Assembly: GCF_016889705.1 (NCBI RefSeq)
Contig: NZ_CP069526.1
Span: 6,014,001-6,078,000, forward strand
Origin: Amycolatopsis sp. FDAARGOS 1241
GTDB taxonomy: Bacteria > Actinomycetota > Actinomycetes > Mycobacteriales > Pseudonocardiaceae
Direction: 5' to 3'
DNA: 64,000 nt
How positions within the stretch are numbered: the first letter of the stretch is position 1; the number at the start of each line of letters is the position of its first letter. The position numbers and the translations under genes were made by a program. The notes beneath the pieces were generated by a model that was given only the letters and a program-made list of their open reading frames with translations, ran no database searches and was not told the origin of the DNA. Shown here one piece after another: positions 50,536 through 59,374 of this stretch.

Positions 50536-51753
50536 CTAGATGGCGCACTCCCCCTTGCCCAGCACGACGATCCCGCCCGCGCTCACGTGGTAGTGGCCCC
50601 GGTCGCGGGCGAGGTCGACACCGATGTGGGCACCCGGGGGCACCACGACGTTCTTGTCGAGGATCGCGCGGCGCACGACGGCGCCGGGGCCGACGCGGAC
50701 GCCGTCGAGCAGCACGGAACCCTGCACGACCGCGCCGTTCTCGACCACGACGTCGGGCGAGAGCACCGAGTCGACCACCTGGGCGCCGGAGATGATGCAG
50801 CCGTTGCTGATGATCGACTGGGTGGCGCTACCGCCTTCCACGAACTTCGCCGCGGCGCGCTGGCCGGGGTGCGCGAGGATCGGCCACTTGCGGTTGTAGA
50901 GGTTGAAGATCGGGTACGTCGAGATCAGGTCGGTGTGCGCTTCGTAGTAGCTGTCGATGGTCCCGACGTCGCGCCAGTAACCGTGGTCGCGCTCGCTCTC
51001 GCCGGGCACGACGTTGCCGCTGAAGTCGTACACGGCGGCGTCGCCCGTCTCGACGAGCGCGGGGATGATGTCGCGGCCCATGTCGTGTTTGGACGCGACG
51101 TTCTTCGAGTCGGCGTGCAGCGCGTCGAGCATCGTCTGCGTGGTGAACACGTAGTTGCCCATCGACACGTACGCCTCGTCGGGCGAATCGGGCAGGCCCG
51201 GCGGGTCCGCCGGTTTCTCCAGGAACGCGTCGATCTTCGTGCCGTCGCCGGTCTGGATCACGCCGAACGCACTGGCCTCGGCCCGCGGCACGCGGATCCC
51301 CGCGACCGTCACGCCCGCACCCGACGCGATGTGCGCGTCGATCATCTGGCGCGGGTCCATGCGGTAGATGTTGTCCGCGCCGAACACCGCGATGTACGCG
51401 GGCGACTCGTCGTACACGAGGTTGAGGCTCTGGTGGATCGCGTCGGCGCTGCCCTGGAACCAGCGCGGGCCCAGGCGCTGCTGCGCGGGCACCGGTGTCA
51501 CGTACTCGCCGGTGAGCGACGAGAGCCGCCAGGTCGTGGAGATGTGGCGGTCGAGCGAGTGCGACTTGTACTGCGTGAGCACGCAGATGCGCCGGATCCC
51601 GCCGTGCACGAGGTTCGAGAGCACGAAGTCGACGAGGCGGTGCACGCCGCCGAAAGGCACCGCGGGTTTCGCGCGGTCGGTCGTGAGCGGCATCAGGCGT
51701 TTGCCCTCGCCACCGGCCAGCACGATCCCCAGCACGTCGGATCCGTCGATCAC
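50536..51753 (-). CDS. glgC: Glucose-1-phosphate adenylyltransferase (ADP-glucose pyrophosphorylase)
   Basis: A 405-residue enzyme that makes ADP-glucose from ATP and glucose-1-phosphate, the committed step to glycogen. The nucleotidyltransferase start is [20 protein letters not shown] followed by KPAVPFGG. Other motifs are [33 protein letters not shown] and [17 protein letters not shown]. The C-terminal left-handed beta-helix carries hexapeptide repeats ([20 protein letters not shown]) and ends [20 protein letters not shown] 51753 is in a GTGA overlap with the upstream glycosyltransferase stop, after GGGAGGG. The two genes form one operon. Confidence 0.95.
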   Translation of the reverse strand: MIDGSDVLGIVLAGGEGKRLMPLTTDRAKPAVPFGGVHRLVDFVLSNLVHGGIRRICVLTQYKSHSLDRHISTTWRLSSLTGEYVTPVPAQQRLGPRWFQGSADAIHQSLNLVYDESPAYIAVFGADNIYRMDPRQMIDAHIASGAGVTVAGIRVPRAEASAFGVIQTGDGTKIDAFLEKPADPPGLPDSPDEAYVSMGNYVFTTQTMLDALHADSKNVASKHDMGRDIIPALVETGDAAVYDFSGNVVPGESERDHGYWRDVGTIDSYYEAHTDLISTYPIFNLYNRKWPILAHPGQRAAAKFVEGGSATQSIISNGCIISGAQVVDSVLSPDVVVENGAVVQGSVLLDGVRVGPGAVVRRAILDKNVVVPPGAHIGVDLARDRGHYHVSAGGIVVLGKGECAI

Positions 51754-52907
51754 GAAACCCTCCCGCACGCCTCGTAGATCGCGACCGTCCTCGCGGCGAT
51801 CGCCGACCAGCCGAACTCTCCCACGGCTCGCTCGCGCCCGGCCAGCCCCATCGCGGCAGCCCGCTCGCGATCGCCGACCAGTTCGTCGATCCGCCGCGCG
51901 AGCCCCGCTTCGAACGCGGCCGGGTCGTTCTCGTCGTAGTGCACGAGCAGGCCCGTCACGCCGTCGTCGACCACCTCGGGGATGCCGCCGACGTCGCTCG
52001 CGACCACCGCCGTGCCGCACGCCATCGCCTCGAGGTTCACGATGCCGAGCGGCTCGTACACCGACGGGCACACGAACACCGTCGCGTGGGTCAGCAGCTG
52101 CACGACCTCGGTGCGCGGCAGCATCTCGGGGATCCAGTGCACCCCTGTGCGTTTCTCCTGCAGCTGTCCGACGAGACCGCGGAACTCCGCGTCGAGTTCG
52201 GGGGTGTCGGCGCCGCCGGCGCACAGCACCAGCTGCACGTCGTCGGCGAGCGCAGAACCGGCGCGCACCAGGTGCGGCACGCCCTTCTGCCGCGTGATGC
52301 GCCCGACGAACAGCGCGTACGGCCGGTCCGGGTCGATGCCGTGCTTGGCCAGGACGTCGCGGCCCGGATCCGGGCGGTAGAGCGTGGTGTCGATGCCGTT
52401 GTGCACCACGTGCACGCGGGCGGGGTCGACGGCCGGGTACGCGGTGAGCACGTCCTCGCGCATACCCGCGCTCACGGCGATGATCGCGTCGGCCGCCTCG
52501 TAGGCGTCCTTCTCGATCCACGAAGAGACGCGGTAGCCGCCGCCGAGCTGCTCGGCCTTCCACGGGCGCAGGGGTTCGAGCGAGTGCGCGGTGATGACGT
52601 GCGGGATGCCGTGCGCCAGCTTCGCGAGGTGCCCGCCGAGGTTCGCGTACCACGTGTGGCTGTGGGCGAGGTCGTGGTTCTCGAGCGCGTTCGCCATCGA
52701 CACGGCGATGTCCATGGTGGCGAAGGCGGTCTGGGCGTACCCGTGCGGATCGCGGTGCCCGTGGGCGCCGTCGTCGCGATCGGGTCCCCAGCAGTGCACG
52801 TCCAGGTCGACCAGCGACCGCAGTTCGCGGGCGAGGAACTCGACGTGCACCCCCGCTCCTCCGTAGACGTCCGGCGGGTACTCCCGGGTGAGCAGGCCGA
52901 CCTTCAT
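51750..52907 (-). CDS. glgM: GT4 alpha-glucan/maltose-1-phosphate synthase (actinobacterial GlgA, GlgM)
   Basis: A 385-residue family 4 glycosyltransferase with the N-terminal [20 protein letters not shown] and [13 protein letters not shown]. The donor-binding domain has [20 protein letters not shown] and [20 protein letters not shown] with the E-x7-E motif. In mycobacteria the orthologue beside glgC (Rv1212c) was shown to form maltose-1-phosphate from ADP-glucose and glucose-1-phosphate for the GlgE pathway, and it is annotated glgA or glgM. The pairing with glgC is the same here. ATG 52907 starts a two-gene operon. The assignment of product rests on that family knowledge. Confidence 0.88.
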   Translation of the reverse strand: MKVGLLTREYPPDVYGGAGVHVEFLARELRSLVDLDVHCWGPDRDDGAHGHRDPHGYAQTAFATMDIAVSMANALENHDLAHSHTWYANLGGHLAKLAHGIPHVITAHSLEPLRPWKAEQLGGGYRVSSWIEKDAYEAADAIIAVSAGMREDVLTAYPAVDPARVHVVHNGIDTTLYRPDPGRDVLAKHGIDPDRPYALFVGRITRQKGVPHLVRAGSALADDVQLVLCAGGADTPELDAEFRGLVGQLQEKRTGVHWIPEMLPRTEVVQLLTHATVFVCPSVYEPLGIVNLEAMACGTAVVASDVGGIPEVVDDGVTGLLVHYDENDPAAFEAGLARRIDELVGDRERAAAMGLAGRERAVGEFGWSAIAARTVAIYEACGRVS

Positions 52908-52977
52908 GCCCTGACCCTAATCGGCGCGGCCCGCCGAGTGCAGTACGAGAAGGGGACGAATCCGTGTCGTGATCGAC

Positions 52978-53613
52978 TCACCCGGATGTCTTCCCGCTGA
53001 CCGGTTCGCGCGCCGGCAGGCGAAGCCCGTGGTGTGCGAGTTCGCGCTGGGCGAGGTCGGCGAGCACCGCCGGATCGCGCTCGCGCCAGCCCGCCGTGAC
53101 GACGGCGGCCGAAGCCCGGCGCGGCAGCGGCCGGGTGACCAGCGCCCGCAGTGCCAGCAGGTCCAGGCCGTCGGACCCCTGGCGGCGCAACCGGTCCGCT
53201 GCCGTCGCGCCGCGCGTGAACCGCCAGCGCAGCGGCAGCCACGACACGAGCAGGAACACCACCGGCACCGCGATCACGAGCACCGCGAGCCACCACGCCA
53301 GATCCTCGACGGCCGTGATCTGCCAGTGCCCCGCGTCGACGAGGTCACCGCCGGCGGCCGAGCCGGAGTGCAGCGCGTCGGCCAGCGGGTGGCCGATCAG
53401 CGGCACGCCGGCGGCCTTGTCGGCGGCCGAATCGAAGGTCGACCGCAGCCCGGAACCCGCGTCGACGAGCCCGTCGCCCGGCGCGCGCAGCCGTTCGACC
53501 TCGGTGTGCACGCGAACCGCGAGCCACCCCGCGAAGGCGAGCAGGCCGGCCGCGAACGCGTCGCTGAGCACCTGCGCGGTGCGGCGGACCGGCCGGTCGG
53601 CGTAGACCTTCAT
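52978..53613 (-). CDS. Two-helix membrane protein of unknown function
   Basis: A 211-residue protein with helices at about 15-35 (SDAFAAGLLAFAGWLAVRV) and 110-130 (LAWWLAVLVIAVPVVFLLVS). The loop between is about 75 residues with GDGLVDAGSGLRSTFDSAAD, and the cytosolic tail is basic then helical (RRQGSDGLDLLALRALVTRP, AVLADLAQRELAHHGL). I do not recognise the family. ATG 53613 follows AGGAGAG. The gene lies between glgM and the PrmC-like gene, with gaps of about 60-70 bp on either side. Confidence 0.7.
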   Translation of the reverse strand: MKVYADRPVRRTAQVLSDAFAAGLLAFAGWLAVRVHTEVERLRAPGDGLVDAGSGLRSTFDSAADKAAGVPLIGHPLADALHSGSAAGGDLVDAGHWQITAVEDLAWWLAVLVIAVPVVFLLVSWLPLRWRFTRGATAADRLRRQGSDGLDLLALRALVTRPLPRRASAAVVTAGWRERDPAVLADLAQRELAHHGLRLPAREPVSGKTSG

Positions 53614-53674
53614 CGGGACGCTCTCCTCTCGCGGTTCCGGTCGGCTACCCGGCCGGCGGACGACCGAACCACTG

Positions 53675-54454
53675 TTACTCCTTGTGCAGCAACGCCTTCC
53701 GCCCGACGACCACCGTCGCACCCAGGTCGTCGGACTCCTCCACCGCCGCCTCGAGACCGGCGCACGATAGCGCCGCCACGGCCGAGTCCGCCTGTCCTTC
53801 GCTGGTCTCGAACAACACGCGGCCACCGGGTGCGAGCCACTCCGGCGACTGCGCGACGACGCGGCGCAGCACGTCGAGCCCGTCGGCCCCGCCGTCCAGC
53901 GCCTCGCGCGGCTCGTACTCGCGCGCCTCCGGCGGCAGCAACGCGACCTCGCCGGTGGGAACGTACGGCACGTTCGAGATCAGCACGGCCACCCGCCCGC
54001 GCAACCGCCGCGGCACCGGGTCGAACAGGTCGCCCTCGTAGACCTCACCCGGCACGTTCCGCCGCGCGCACCGCACCGCGACGGGATCGACGTCGGCCGC
54101 GTGCAGTTCGACGCCCGGCACCTCGGCCGCCACCGTCGCGCCCAGGGCACCCGATCCGCAACAGAGGTCCAGCACAACGTCACCGGCGCGCGCGAACCCG
54201 GCCGCCAGGGTCACGAGCAGCTCCGTCCGGTGCCGGGGGACGAACACCCCGGGTTCCACCACGAACCGCCGGCCCGCGAATTCCGCCCAGCCCACGACGT
54301 ACTCGAGCGGCTCCCCCGCGACGCGGCGCGCCACCATCGCCTCGAGCTCGGCCTCGGACGCGGCGGCCTCGGTCAGCACCGCCGCTTCCTCTTCCGCGAA
54401 CACGCATCCGGCCGCCCTCAACCGCGAGACAACCGACTCATCGCGCGCGACCAC
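53675..54454 (-). CDS. PrmC/HemK-like N5-glutamine methyltransferase
   Basis: A 259-residue SAM-dependent methyltransferase. The N-terminal helical domain includes EPLEYVVGWAEFAGRRFVVE and VFVPRHRTELLV. The SAM motif is VVLDLCCGSGALGATVAAEV. The usual N-P-P-Y substrate motif is replaced by SNVPYVP, as in an actinobacterial subgroup annotated as putative protein N(5)-glutamine methyltransferase. Release factors are the substrates of true PrmC, but this variant is distinct and its target is unproven. GTG 54454 follows GGGGAGGG. It diverges from the ECF sigma gene, whose promoter lies 44-70 bp away. Confidence 0.82.
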   Translation of the reverse strand: MVARDESVVSRLRAAGCVFAEEEAAVLTEAAASEAELEAMVARRVAGEPLEYVVGWAEFAGRRFVVEPGVFVPRHRTELLVTLAAGFARAGDVVLDLCCGSGALGATVAAEVPGVELHAADVDPVAVRCARRNVPGEVYEGDLFDPVPRRLRGRVAVLISNVPYVPTGEVALLPPEAREYEPREALDGGADGLDVLRRVVAQSPEWLAPGGRVLFETSEGQADSAVAALSCAGLEAAVEESDDLGATVVVGRKALLHKE

Positions 54455-54497
54455 GCACCCTCCCCGCACCCCGATCCGGACCCGCAACACTAGCCGC

Positions 54498-54524
54498 GGT
54501 CACATCCCGCGGCCGGGGACCGTC
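54498..54524 (+). promoter_or_regulatory. ECF41-type promoter upstream of the sigma gene
   Basis: GGTCACA (54498-54504) is separated by exactly 16 bp from CGTC (54521-54524). This fits the promoter reported for ECF41 sigma factors (TGTCACA, 16-bp spacer, CGTC), with one mismatch. It is 37 bp upstream of the ECF41-like gene, so the sigma factor probably transcribes its own gene. Confidence 0.75.
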
Positions 54525-54560
54525 AGAGAATCGAGGAACCACACCCCGGAGGGCACCACC

Positions 54561-55403
54561 GTGAACGACCTGGCCGAGCAGTTCGAAGCCCACCGCACCC
54601 ACCTCCGGGCCGTCGCCTACCGGATGCTCGGCTCGCTCAGCGAGGCCGACGACGCCGTGCAGGAAACGTGGTTGCGGCTCAGCCGCTCCGGCACCACGGG
54701 GGTGGCCAACCTCGGCGGCTGGCTCACCACCGTCGTGAGCCGCGTCTGCCTCGACTTCCTGCGCTCGCGCCAGTCCCGCCGGGAAGACCCGACCGGCGAC
54801 GACCTCCCGGAAGCCACCACCACGGTCGACCCCGAAACGGAAGCGGTGATGGCGGACTCGGTCGGCCTGGCGCTGCTCGTCGTCCTCGACACGCTCTCGC
54901 CCGCCGAGCGCCTGTCGTTCGTGCTGCACGACATCTTCGGCCTTTCGTTCGACGAGGTCGCGCCGATCGTCGACCGCAATCCCGCGGCCGCGCGGCAGCT
55001 GGCGAGCCGCGCCCGCCGCCGCGTCCGGGGCAACCCCGCCGGTTCGGAAGCCGACCTGGCCCGCAAGCGCGAAGTCGTCGACGCGTTCCTCGCGGCGTCG
55101 CGCGGCGGGGATTTCGCCGCGCTCGTCGCCCTGCTCGACCCCGACGCGGTCCTGCGCGCCGACGGGGAAATCCCGACGCTCGTGCGCGGCGCCCGCAACA
55201 TCGCCACCGGCGCGAGCCGCTTCGCGCAGCGCGCCGCGTACTCGCGGCCGGCGCTGGTCGGCGGCCGCCCGGGCATCATCGCGGCGCCGCGGGGCCGGCT
55301 GCAGGTCGCGATGGCGTTCACGATCGAGGACGGCCGGATCACCGAGGTCGACCTCGTCACCGAGCCCGAGCGGCTCGCGGACCTGGTCATCGGCGTGCTC
55401 TGA
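54561..55403 (+). CDS. ECF41-type RNA polymerase sigma factor (SigJ-like)
   Basis: A 280-residue extracytoplasmic function sigma factor. Region 2 is LRAVAYRMLGSLSEADDAVQ followed by ETWLRLSRS. Region 4 is LVVLDTLSPAERLSFVLHDI, FGLSFDEVAPIVDRNPAAAR and QLASRARRRVRG. The C-terminal 100 residues are a SnoaL-like domain (FLAASRGGDFAALVALLDPD). It ends in VTEPERLADLVIGVL, where ECF41 proteins carry the regulatory NPDKL-type motif. In this group the C-terminal domain acts as a built-in regulator instead of a separate anti-sigma factor, and none is encoded here. The carboxymuconolactone-decarboxylase or oxidoreductase gene often next to ECF41 genes is also absent. GTG 54561 is the start. Confidence 0.9.
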   Translation: MNDLAEQFEAHRTHLRAVAYRMLGSLSEADDAVQETWLRLSRSGTTGVANLGGWLTTVVSRVCLDFLRSRQSRREDPTGDDLPEATTTVDPETEAVMADSVGLALLVVLDTLSPAERLSFVLHDIFGLSFDEVAPIVDRNPAAARQLASRARRRVRGNPAGSEADLARKREVVDAFLAASRGGDFAALVALLDPDAVLRADGEIPTLVRGARNIATGASRFAQRAAYSRPALVGGRPGIIAAPRGRLQVAMAFTIEDGRITEVDLVTEPERLADLVIGVL

Positions 55404-55570
55404 GCGGTGGCTCATGGTGACGCCCCGCCGGGCTCCCCCTCGTGCTGACCTGGCCCGACACCAGCCGGAGGAGAGTCAGCGTTCTCCGGCGGGTGCGCGC
55501 TGCGTGACCGCCGACCAGGTAATCTGACTGGACGCTTGTCCCAGAGTCCGTGAGAGGCGGTGATGCGCGA

Positions 55571-56422
55571 GTGGCGGCCACCCGGCCCACCGTGACCCGG
55601 CGGCGCGAGCTGGCGCACACCAGCGCGCGGTCGCTCCTGATGACGGTGCTCGGCGAATACGTCCTACCGCGCCAGGAGCCGGTCTGGACGTCTGCCCTGG
55701 TCGATGCCCTCGGCTTGTTCAAGGTCGAGGAGAAGTCGGCCCGCCAGGCGCTCGCCCGGGCGTCGGGCGAAGGCTGGCTGAAGTCCGAACGTGCCGGCCG
55801 CCGCGTGCGCTGGTCGCTGACACCGCCGGGCCGCCGGCTGCTCACCGAGGGCGCCGAGCGCATCTACGGCTTCGGCCGGCAGGCGGGCGGCTGGGACCGC
55901 CGGTGGCTGGTGCTGCTCGTGTCGGTGCCGGAGTCGCAGCGCGACCTGCGCCACCGCATGCGCACGCGGCTGAGCTGGGCGGGCTTCGGCTCGCCGGCAC
56001 CGGGCGTGTGGATCAGCCCGAACACGGCCGCGGAAGCCGAGGCCGCGCGGCTCGTCGGTGAGCTGACCGACGGCGGGCAGGCGATGTCGTTCGTCGCGAG
56101 CTACGCCGAGATCGGCGACGAGCAGCAGATGGTCGCCCGCGCCTGGGACCTGCGCGAGCTCGAACACCACTACGAACGGTTCATCGACGAGTTCACCGGC
56201 CTCGCTCCGCGCTCGGGCGAAGCCGTGCTGCTCGCACAGACGCGGCTGGTGCACGAATGGCGCCGCTTTCCGTTCCTCGACCCGGGCCTGCCGCAGGAGC
56301 TGCTGCCCGAACGCTGGAGCGGCACCCAGGCCGGCGCGCTGTTCCACGAACGCCACGCCGAGTGGCGCGAAGAAGCCCAGCGCCACTGGGACGCATTCAT
56401 CGAGGGCGGCGAAGCCGGCTGA
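55571..56422 (+). CDS. PaaX-family transcriptional regulator
   Basis: A 283-residue regulator with the PaaX plan: an N-terminal winged helix (LMTVLGEYVLPRQEPVWTSA, LGLFKVEEKSARQALARASG, GWLKSERAGRRVRWSLT), a middle domain (WLVLLVSVPESQRDLRHRMR, LSWAGFGSPAPGVWISPNTA) and the C-terminal PaaX_C part (LVHEWRRFPFLDPGLPQELL, PERWSGTQAGALFHERH). PaaX represses phenylacetate degradation in known cases, but no paa gene is nearby. GTG 55571 follows GAGAGG; GTG 55550 is also possible. A small dyad (TGGAC-GCTT-GTCCC, 55529-55541) upstream could be an autoregulatory site. Confidence 0.88.
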   Translation: MAATRPTVTRRRELAHTSARSLLMTVLGEYVLPRQEPVWTSALVDALGLFKVEEKSARQALARASGEGWLKSERAGRRVRWSLTPPGRRLLTEGAERIYGFGRQAGGWDRRWLVLLVSVPESQRDLRHRMRTRLSWAGFGSPAPGVWISPNTAAEAEAARLVGELTDGGQAMSFVASYAEIGDEQQMVARAWDLRELEHHYERFIDEFTGLAPRSGEAVLLAQTRLVHEWRRFPFLDPGLPQELLPERWSGTQAGALFHERHAEWREEAQRHWDAFIEGGEAG

Positions 56423-56438
56423 GCCTCAGTCCCGCGGG

Positions 56439-56746
56439 TCAGCTCGGCGAGTTCCGTGTCGGTGCCGGAACAATTGAGGAAGGCCGTCGCCCCGCCGGGT
56501 TGGCCGATCGGCCGGGCGGCGCGCCGGTGCTGAAGCGGCGGTCGTCCTCGACGAACGCGGCGTACCCGCCGGGCCCGTGCCGGTCCTGGCTGATGGCTTC
56601 GCCCGGACGCGCGGGTTCGCAGTTGCCGCAGTCGACGCACTCGAACGGATTGCGCTCACTCTCGTAGCTGCAGTCGACCGGGCACTGCTCCTCAGGCAAG
56701 AGCGGTCGGTGACGGCGATCCGGGGTCCGGCTATCACGTACGCCAT
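56439..56746 (-). pseudogene. Seven-iron-type ferredoxin with frameshift and lost cysteine
   Basis: From ATG 56746 the protein begins [18 protein letters not shown], typical of FdxA-type ferredoxins (MAYVI...C). Then the frame breaks and the expected [31 protein letters not shown] and [15 protein letters not shown] continue in another frame to 56439. One missing base near 56693-56695 explains the break (TGCCTGAGG for TGCCTGGAGG). In addition, the cysteine normally in E-P-x-C-P is arginine here (EPARPG), and the segment between the clusters is shortened. These extra changes argue for real decay rather than only a sequencing error. It would have carried electrons, for example to P450 or oxygenase systems. 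Confidence 0.75.
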
Positions 56747-57059
56747 GGTTGTTGTCTCCCAACGTGTTTTCGCCTCAGCCAAGAGCCGGGGCGGGCTCGT
56801 CGGTGGAGTGACCGGAACACCGGACGGGCCAGTGTGCGGCGTTGTTCACGGCCGTCGAGGCCTCGCCGAAGCCGACGGGATTCGCGGCGCGACAAGGCGT
56901 ACAGGACGGCACTGCTCCGACCGGGCAAATCCCCTGGCCGGAATCTCACCGACCGCGCTACTTTCACGAGTGATCGCAGTCGAATCTGCGCAACCACGCC
57001 GGCCCGGCAAGCGTGCGTCGGGGGACGCCCACGGACGGCCCGTTTCCAGGGGGAAACTC
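56747..57059. other. Intergenic leader of the secreted repeat-protein gene
   Basis: This 313-bp divergent interval separates the ferredoxin relic from the plus-strand secreted protein. The plus frame is open throughout, but its translation is arginine-rich and without family features, so I treat it as non-coding. A TACTTT box at 56959-56964 could be the -10 element for the secreted protein, although no clear -35 element accompanies it. Confidence 0.35.
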
Positions 57060-58448
57060 TTGTCCCGCAGATCCTCGCGCGGGGTCTTCCGGCTGCTCGC
57101 CGGGCTGACCGCCGCGCTGATACTCGGTGCCCTCACCACGCCCGTCGCTTCCGCCGATCCGGCGAAGCTGGTGATCACCGCTTCGGTGGATGACCAGGTC
57201 CACCTCGTGGGAAAGCCGTTCCCGATCACGGTGGCCGTGCACAACGCCTCGCCTGACCCGCTGACCGGGATCACCCTCTACGGCGAGCGCGTCTCGGGCT
57301 CGTACCTGTCCCTCGACGGCTGGGGCGAATTCTCTTACCCCGGCGGGACGCTGGCTGCCGGCGAGACTCGGACGTTCGCTCTCACCGCAACGGTTTACAG
57401 CTGGCTGGACGGGCCGCCCGACGTCAACTTCACCAGCACCAGCATCCCGTCGTGGGACGTGCAGCCGGCTCAGCTGACGGTCCCGTTCTTGGATCCGACC
57501 ACCACGACGGGCTCGCTCCACGGCGTGCTCTACGGCGACCGCAACGAGAACAACGCGGTCGACGCCGGCGAAGGGTTGGCCGGGGCGCCCGTGGAGATCC
57601 ACGGGGACACCACCCTCGACACGGTGACCGGGGCCGACGGCAGCTTCGAGTTCGCCGATCTGCCCGCGCGGTACTACCAGCTGTTCACCCACGACCTGCC
57701 CGACGGCTGGGTCCTCCCCGACACCAACATCGGGTTCGACGTTTCCGGCGGCGACCAGAACGCCGAGGTGCGCGCCGTGCGACCGTTGTCAGACCAGCTG
57801 AAGGCCACGGTGTCTGCCGACCGCGACAGCTACGCGCCGGGCGACCAGGCGCGCGTGACGTTCACACTGACGAACACCGGGTCTCGGCCGCTGTCGGGCA
57901 TCAGCGGGGCGTGTAACCGCCTCGGTGGCAGCCAGTACCAGCTCACCGGCTGGCAGTCGTGGACCGATCTCGTCTACCCGGCATCACTGACGTTCGCGCC
58001 CGGAGAAACGCGGACCTTCACCGAGATCGGCACGGTTCCGGCGGCCGCGGACCAGTACGGCGGCTTCGCCGTCGACTGCGATTTCGGGCCCGAGATGGGC
58101 AATCTCGAAGGCAACCCCGCCGTGAACCTGTGGGCGCGAGTGCCCGGCGAGCCGGGAGTCACCAGCGGGTGGATCTACCACGACGACAACAAGAACTACA
58201 CCCTGGATCCCGGCGAGGCCATCGCGGACACCGCCGTGAGCTTGGTGGACATCATCTCCGGCCAGACCGCCGCGACCGGCACCACCGACGCCGACGGGCA
58301 CGTGTCGTTCGGGTCCGTGCCGGCCGGGCGGTACGACCTGGAGGTCGCGGACGGCTGGGTGACGGCTGAGCAGGGCTCGTTCGAAGTCCAGGCCGGGACG
58401 TGCCAGAGCTGCGGCTGGGAGTGGTCGCGAACCTTCACCCGCAGCTGA
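57060..58448 (+). CDS. Secreted protein with two tandem CARDB-like plus SdrD-B-like units
   Basis: A 462-residue exported protein. TTG 57060 follows GGGGGA and is followed by SRRSSRGVFRLLAGLTAALI, a signal peptide ending VASADP. The mature part is an A-B-A-B duplication. A units are immunoglobulin-like (VDDQVHLVGKPFPITVAVHN; ADRDSYAPGDQARVTFTLTN). B units are SdrD-B/CnaB-like (GVLYGDRNENNAVDAGEGLA; GWIYHDDNKNYTLDPGEAIA), each with a D-x-N/D-x-N calcium-like loop and a Y-x-L/F strand end. There is no LPXTG or membrane anchor; the end is CQSCGWEWSRTFTRS. It may be an adhesin-like or wall-associated surface protein. GTG 56971 is an alternative start. Confidence 0.75.
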   Translation: MSRRSSRGVFRLLAGLTAALILGALTTPVASADPAKLVITASVDDQVHLVGKPFPITVAVHNASPDPLTGITLYGERVSGSYLSLDGWGEFSYPGGTLAAGETRTFALTATVYSWLDGPPDVNFTSTSIPSWDVQPAQLTVPFLDPTTTTGSLHGVLYGDRNENNAVDAGEGLAGAPVEIHGDTTLDTVTGADGSFEFADLPARYYQLFTHDLPDGWVLPDTNIGFDVSGGDQNAEVRAVRPLSDQLKATVSADRDSYAPGDQARVTFTLTNTGSRPLSGISGACNRLGGSQYQLTGWQSWTDLVYPASLTFAPGETRTFTEIGTVPAAADQYGGFAVDCDFGPEMGNLEGNPAVNLWARVPGEPGVTSGWIYHDDNKNYTLDPGEAIADTAVSLVDIISGQTAATGTTDADGHVSFGSVPAGRYDLEVADGWVTAEQGSFEVQAGTCQSCGWEWSRTFTRS

Positions 58449-58452
58449 GGCC

Positions 58453-58496
58453 GAACCGGGCCCGGGTCATCCTTCGCGGTGACCCGGGCCCGGTTC
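58453..58496 (+). terminator. Terminator of the secreted repeat-protein gene
   Basis: A perfect 17-bp stem (58453-58469 with 58480-58496) closes a 10-nt loop, 4 nt after the stop. The entire element is duplicated after the next gene (59375-59425). Confidence 0.8.
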
Positions 58497-58504
58497 CGGC
58501 GTCA
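58453..58504. repeat. 52-bp direct repeat, copy 1 (terminator-like)
   Basis: The sequence GAACCGGGCCCGGGTCATCC through CGGTTCCGGCGTCA recurs at 59375-59425 with a one-base deletion and only a few substitutions, including an almost identical loop (CCTTCGCGGT). The copies are in the same orientation, 922 bp apart, and bracket the DUF4097 gene. Confidence 0.8.
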
Positions 58505-58678
58505 GGCTGCACACGGGCGGGCGCTTGCGGTGGCGCCGTGTCAGCGGCGCGTCAGCCCGGTGGCGGTCCCGTGTCAGGGCCGCGGGCGAAAGTGGTTTCA
58601 GTGATCAGCTCCTCGATCACACCAGCAGCCAGCACAGGCCCCCGGTCAACGGGGACGCCGAACTCACAGGAGACCACC

Positions 58679-59344
58679 ATGCAGAAGTTCGACACCGCCG
58701 GCCCGATCTCCGCCGTCCTGGCCATCCCGGCCGGACGCGTCCGGCTCATCGCCGCCACTCGGACCGACACCACCGTTGAGGTCCTTCCCGCGGACGCTTC
58801 GAAGGGACGCGACGTGAAGGCGGCGGAGCAGACCACCGTCAGCTACGCCGACGGCGTCCTGCGGATCCACACCGCCGAGCCCAAGAACCAGCTCTTCGGC
58901 CCGTCCGGATCCGTCGAGGTCACCGTCCAGCTGCCCGTCGGCTCCCGGGTCGAAGGCAAGTCCGCCGGTGCCGAGCTCCGCGGTGTCGGGTGCCTGGGCG
59001 ACGTCGCGTTCGAAGGCGCGTACCGCCGGATCGAAATCGAGGAGGCCGCGAGCGTCGACCTGACGGCGGTCGACGGCGACGTCGAGATCGGCCGGCTGGG
59101 CGGCCCGGCCCGGATCAGCACGGCCAGGGGCGACATCCGGATCGCCGCGGCCGTGCGCGGCACGGTCGTGCTCCACACGCAGTCCGGCGGCATCACGGTC
59201 GCCGCCGCGGCCGGCGTCTCGGCTGCCCTGGACGCCGGCACCGCGGCCGGCCGCATCAGCAACGCCCTCAAGAACGATGGCGCCACCGAGCTCGACATCC
59301 GCGCCACCACCTCCCGTGGCGACATCGTCGCCCGCAGCCTCTGA
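58679..59344 (+). CDS. DUF4097 beta-helix repeat protein
   Basis: A 221-residue, mostly beta-strand protein of the DUF4097 family (MQKFDTAGPISAVLAIPAGR, VEVTVQLPVGSRVEGKSAGA, DLTAVDGDVEIGRLGGPARI, VLHTQSGGITVAAAAGVSAA, ATTSRGDIVARSL). Short repeated strands of the form S/T-x-x-G-D-I/V make a right-handed parallel beta-helix. No signal peptide or membrane helix is seen. The function of the family is unknown. ATG 58679 follows CAGGAGA. The gene is bracketed by a duplicated terminator-like element. Confidence 0.85.
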   Translation: MQKFDTAGPISAVLAIPAGRVRLIAATRTDTTVEVLPADASKGRDVKAAEQTTVSYADGVLRIHTAEPKNQLFGPSGSVEVTVQLPVGSRVEGKSAGAELRGVGCLGDVAFEGAYRRIEIEEAASVDLTAVDGDVEIGRLGGPARISTARGDIRIAAAVRGTVVLHTQSGGITVAAAAGVSAALDAGTAAGRISNALKNDGATELDIRATTSRGDIVARSL

Positions 59345-59374
59345 GGAGGCAGCGCCGGCGGGGGTTCGCCGCTC

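Noticed and set aside
56971..57059. GTG 56971 as start of the secreted repeat protein
   Set aside because: It would put about 30 polar residues before the signal peptide, and no ribosome site precedes it. TTG 57060 has GGGGGA at good spacing. It is kept as an alternative only.
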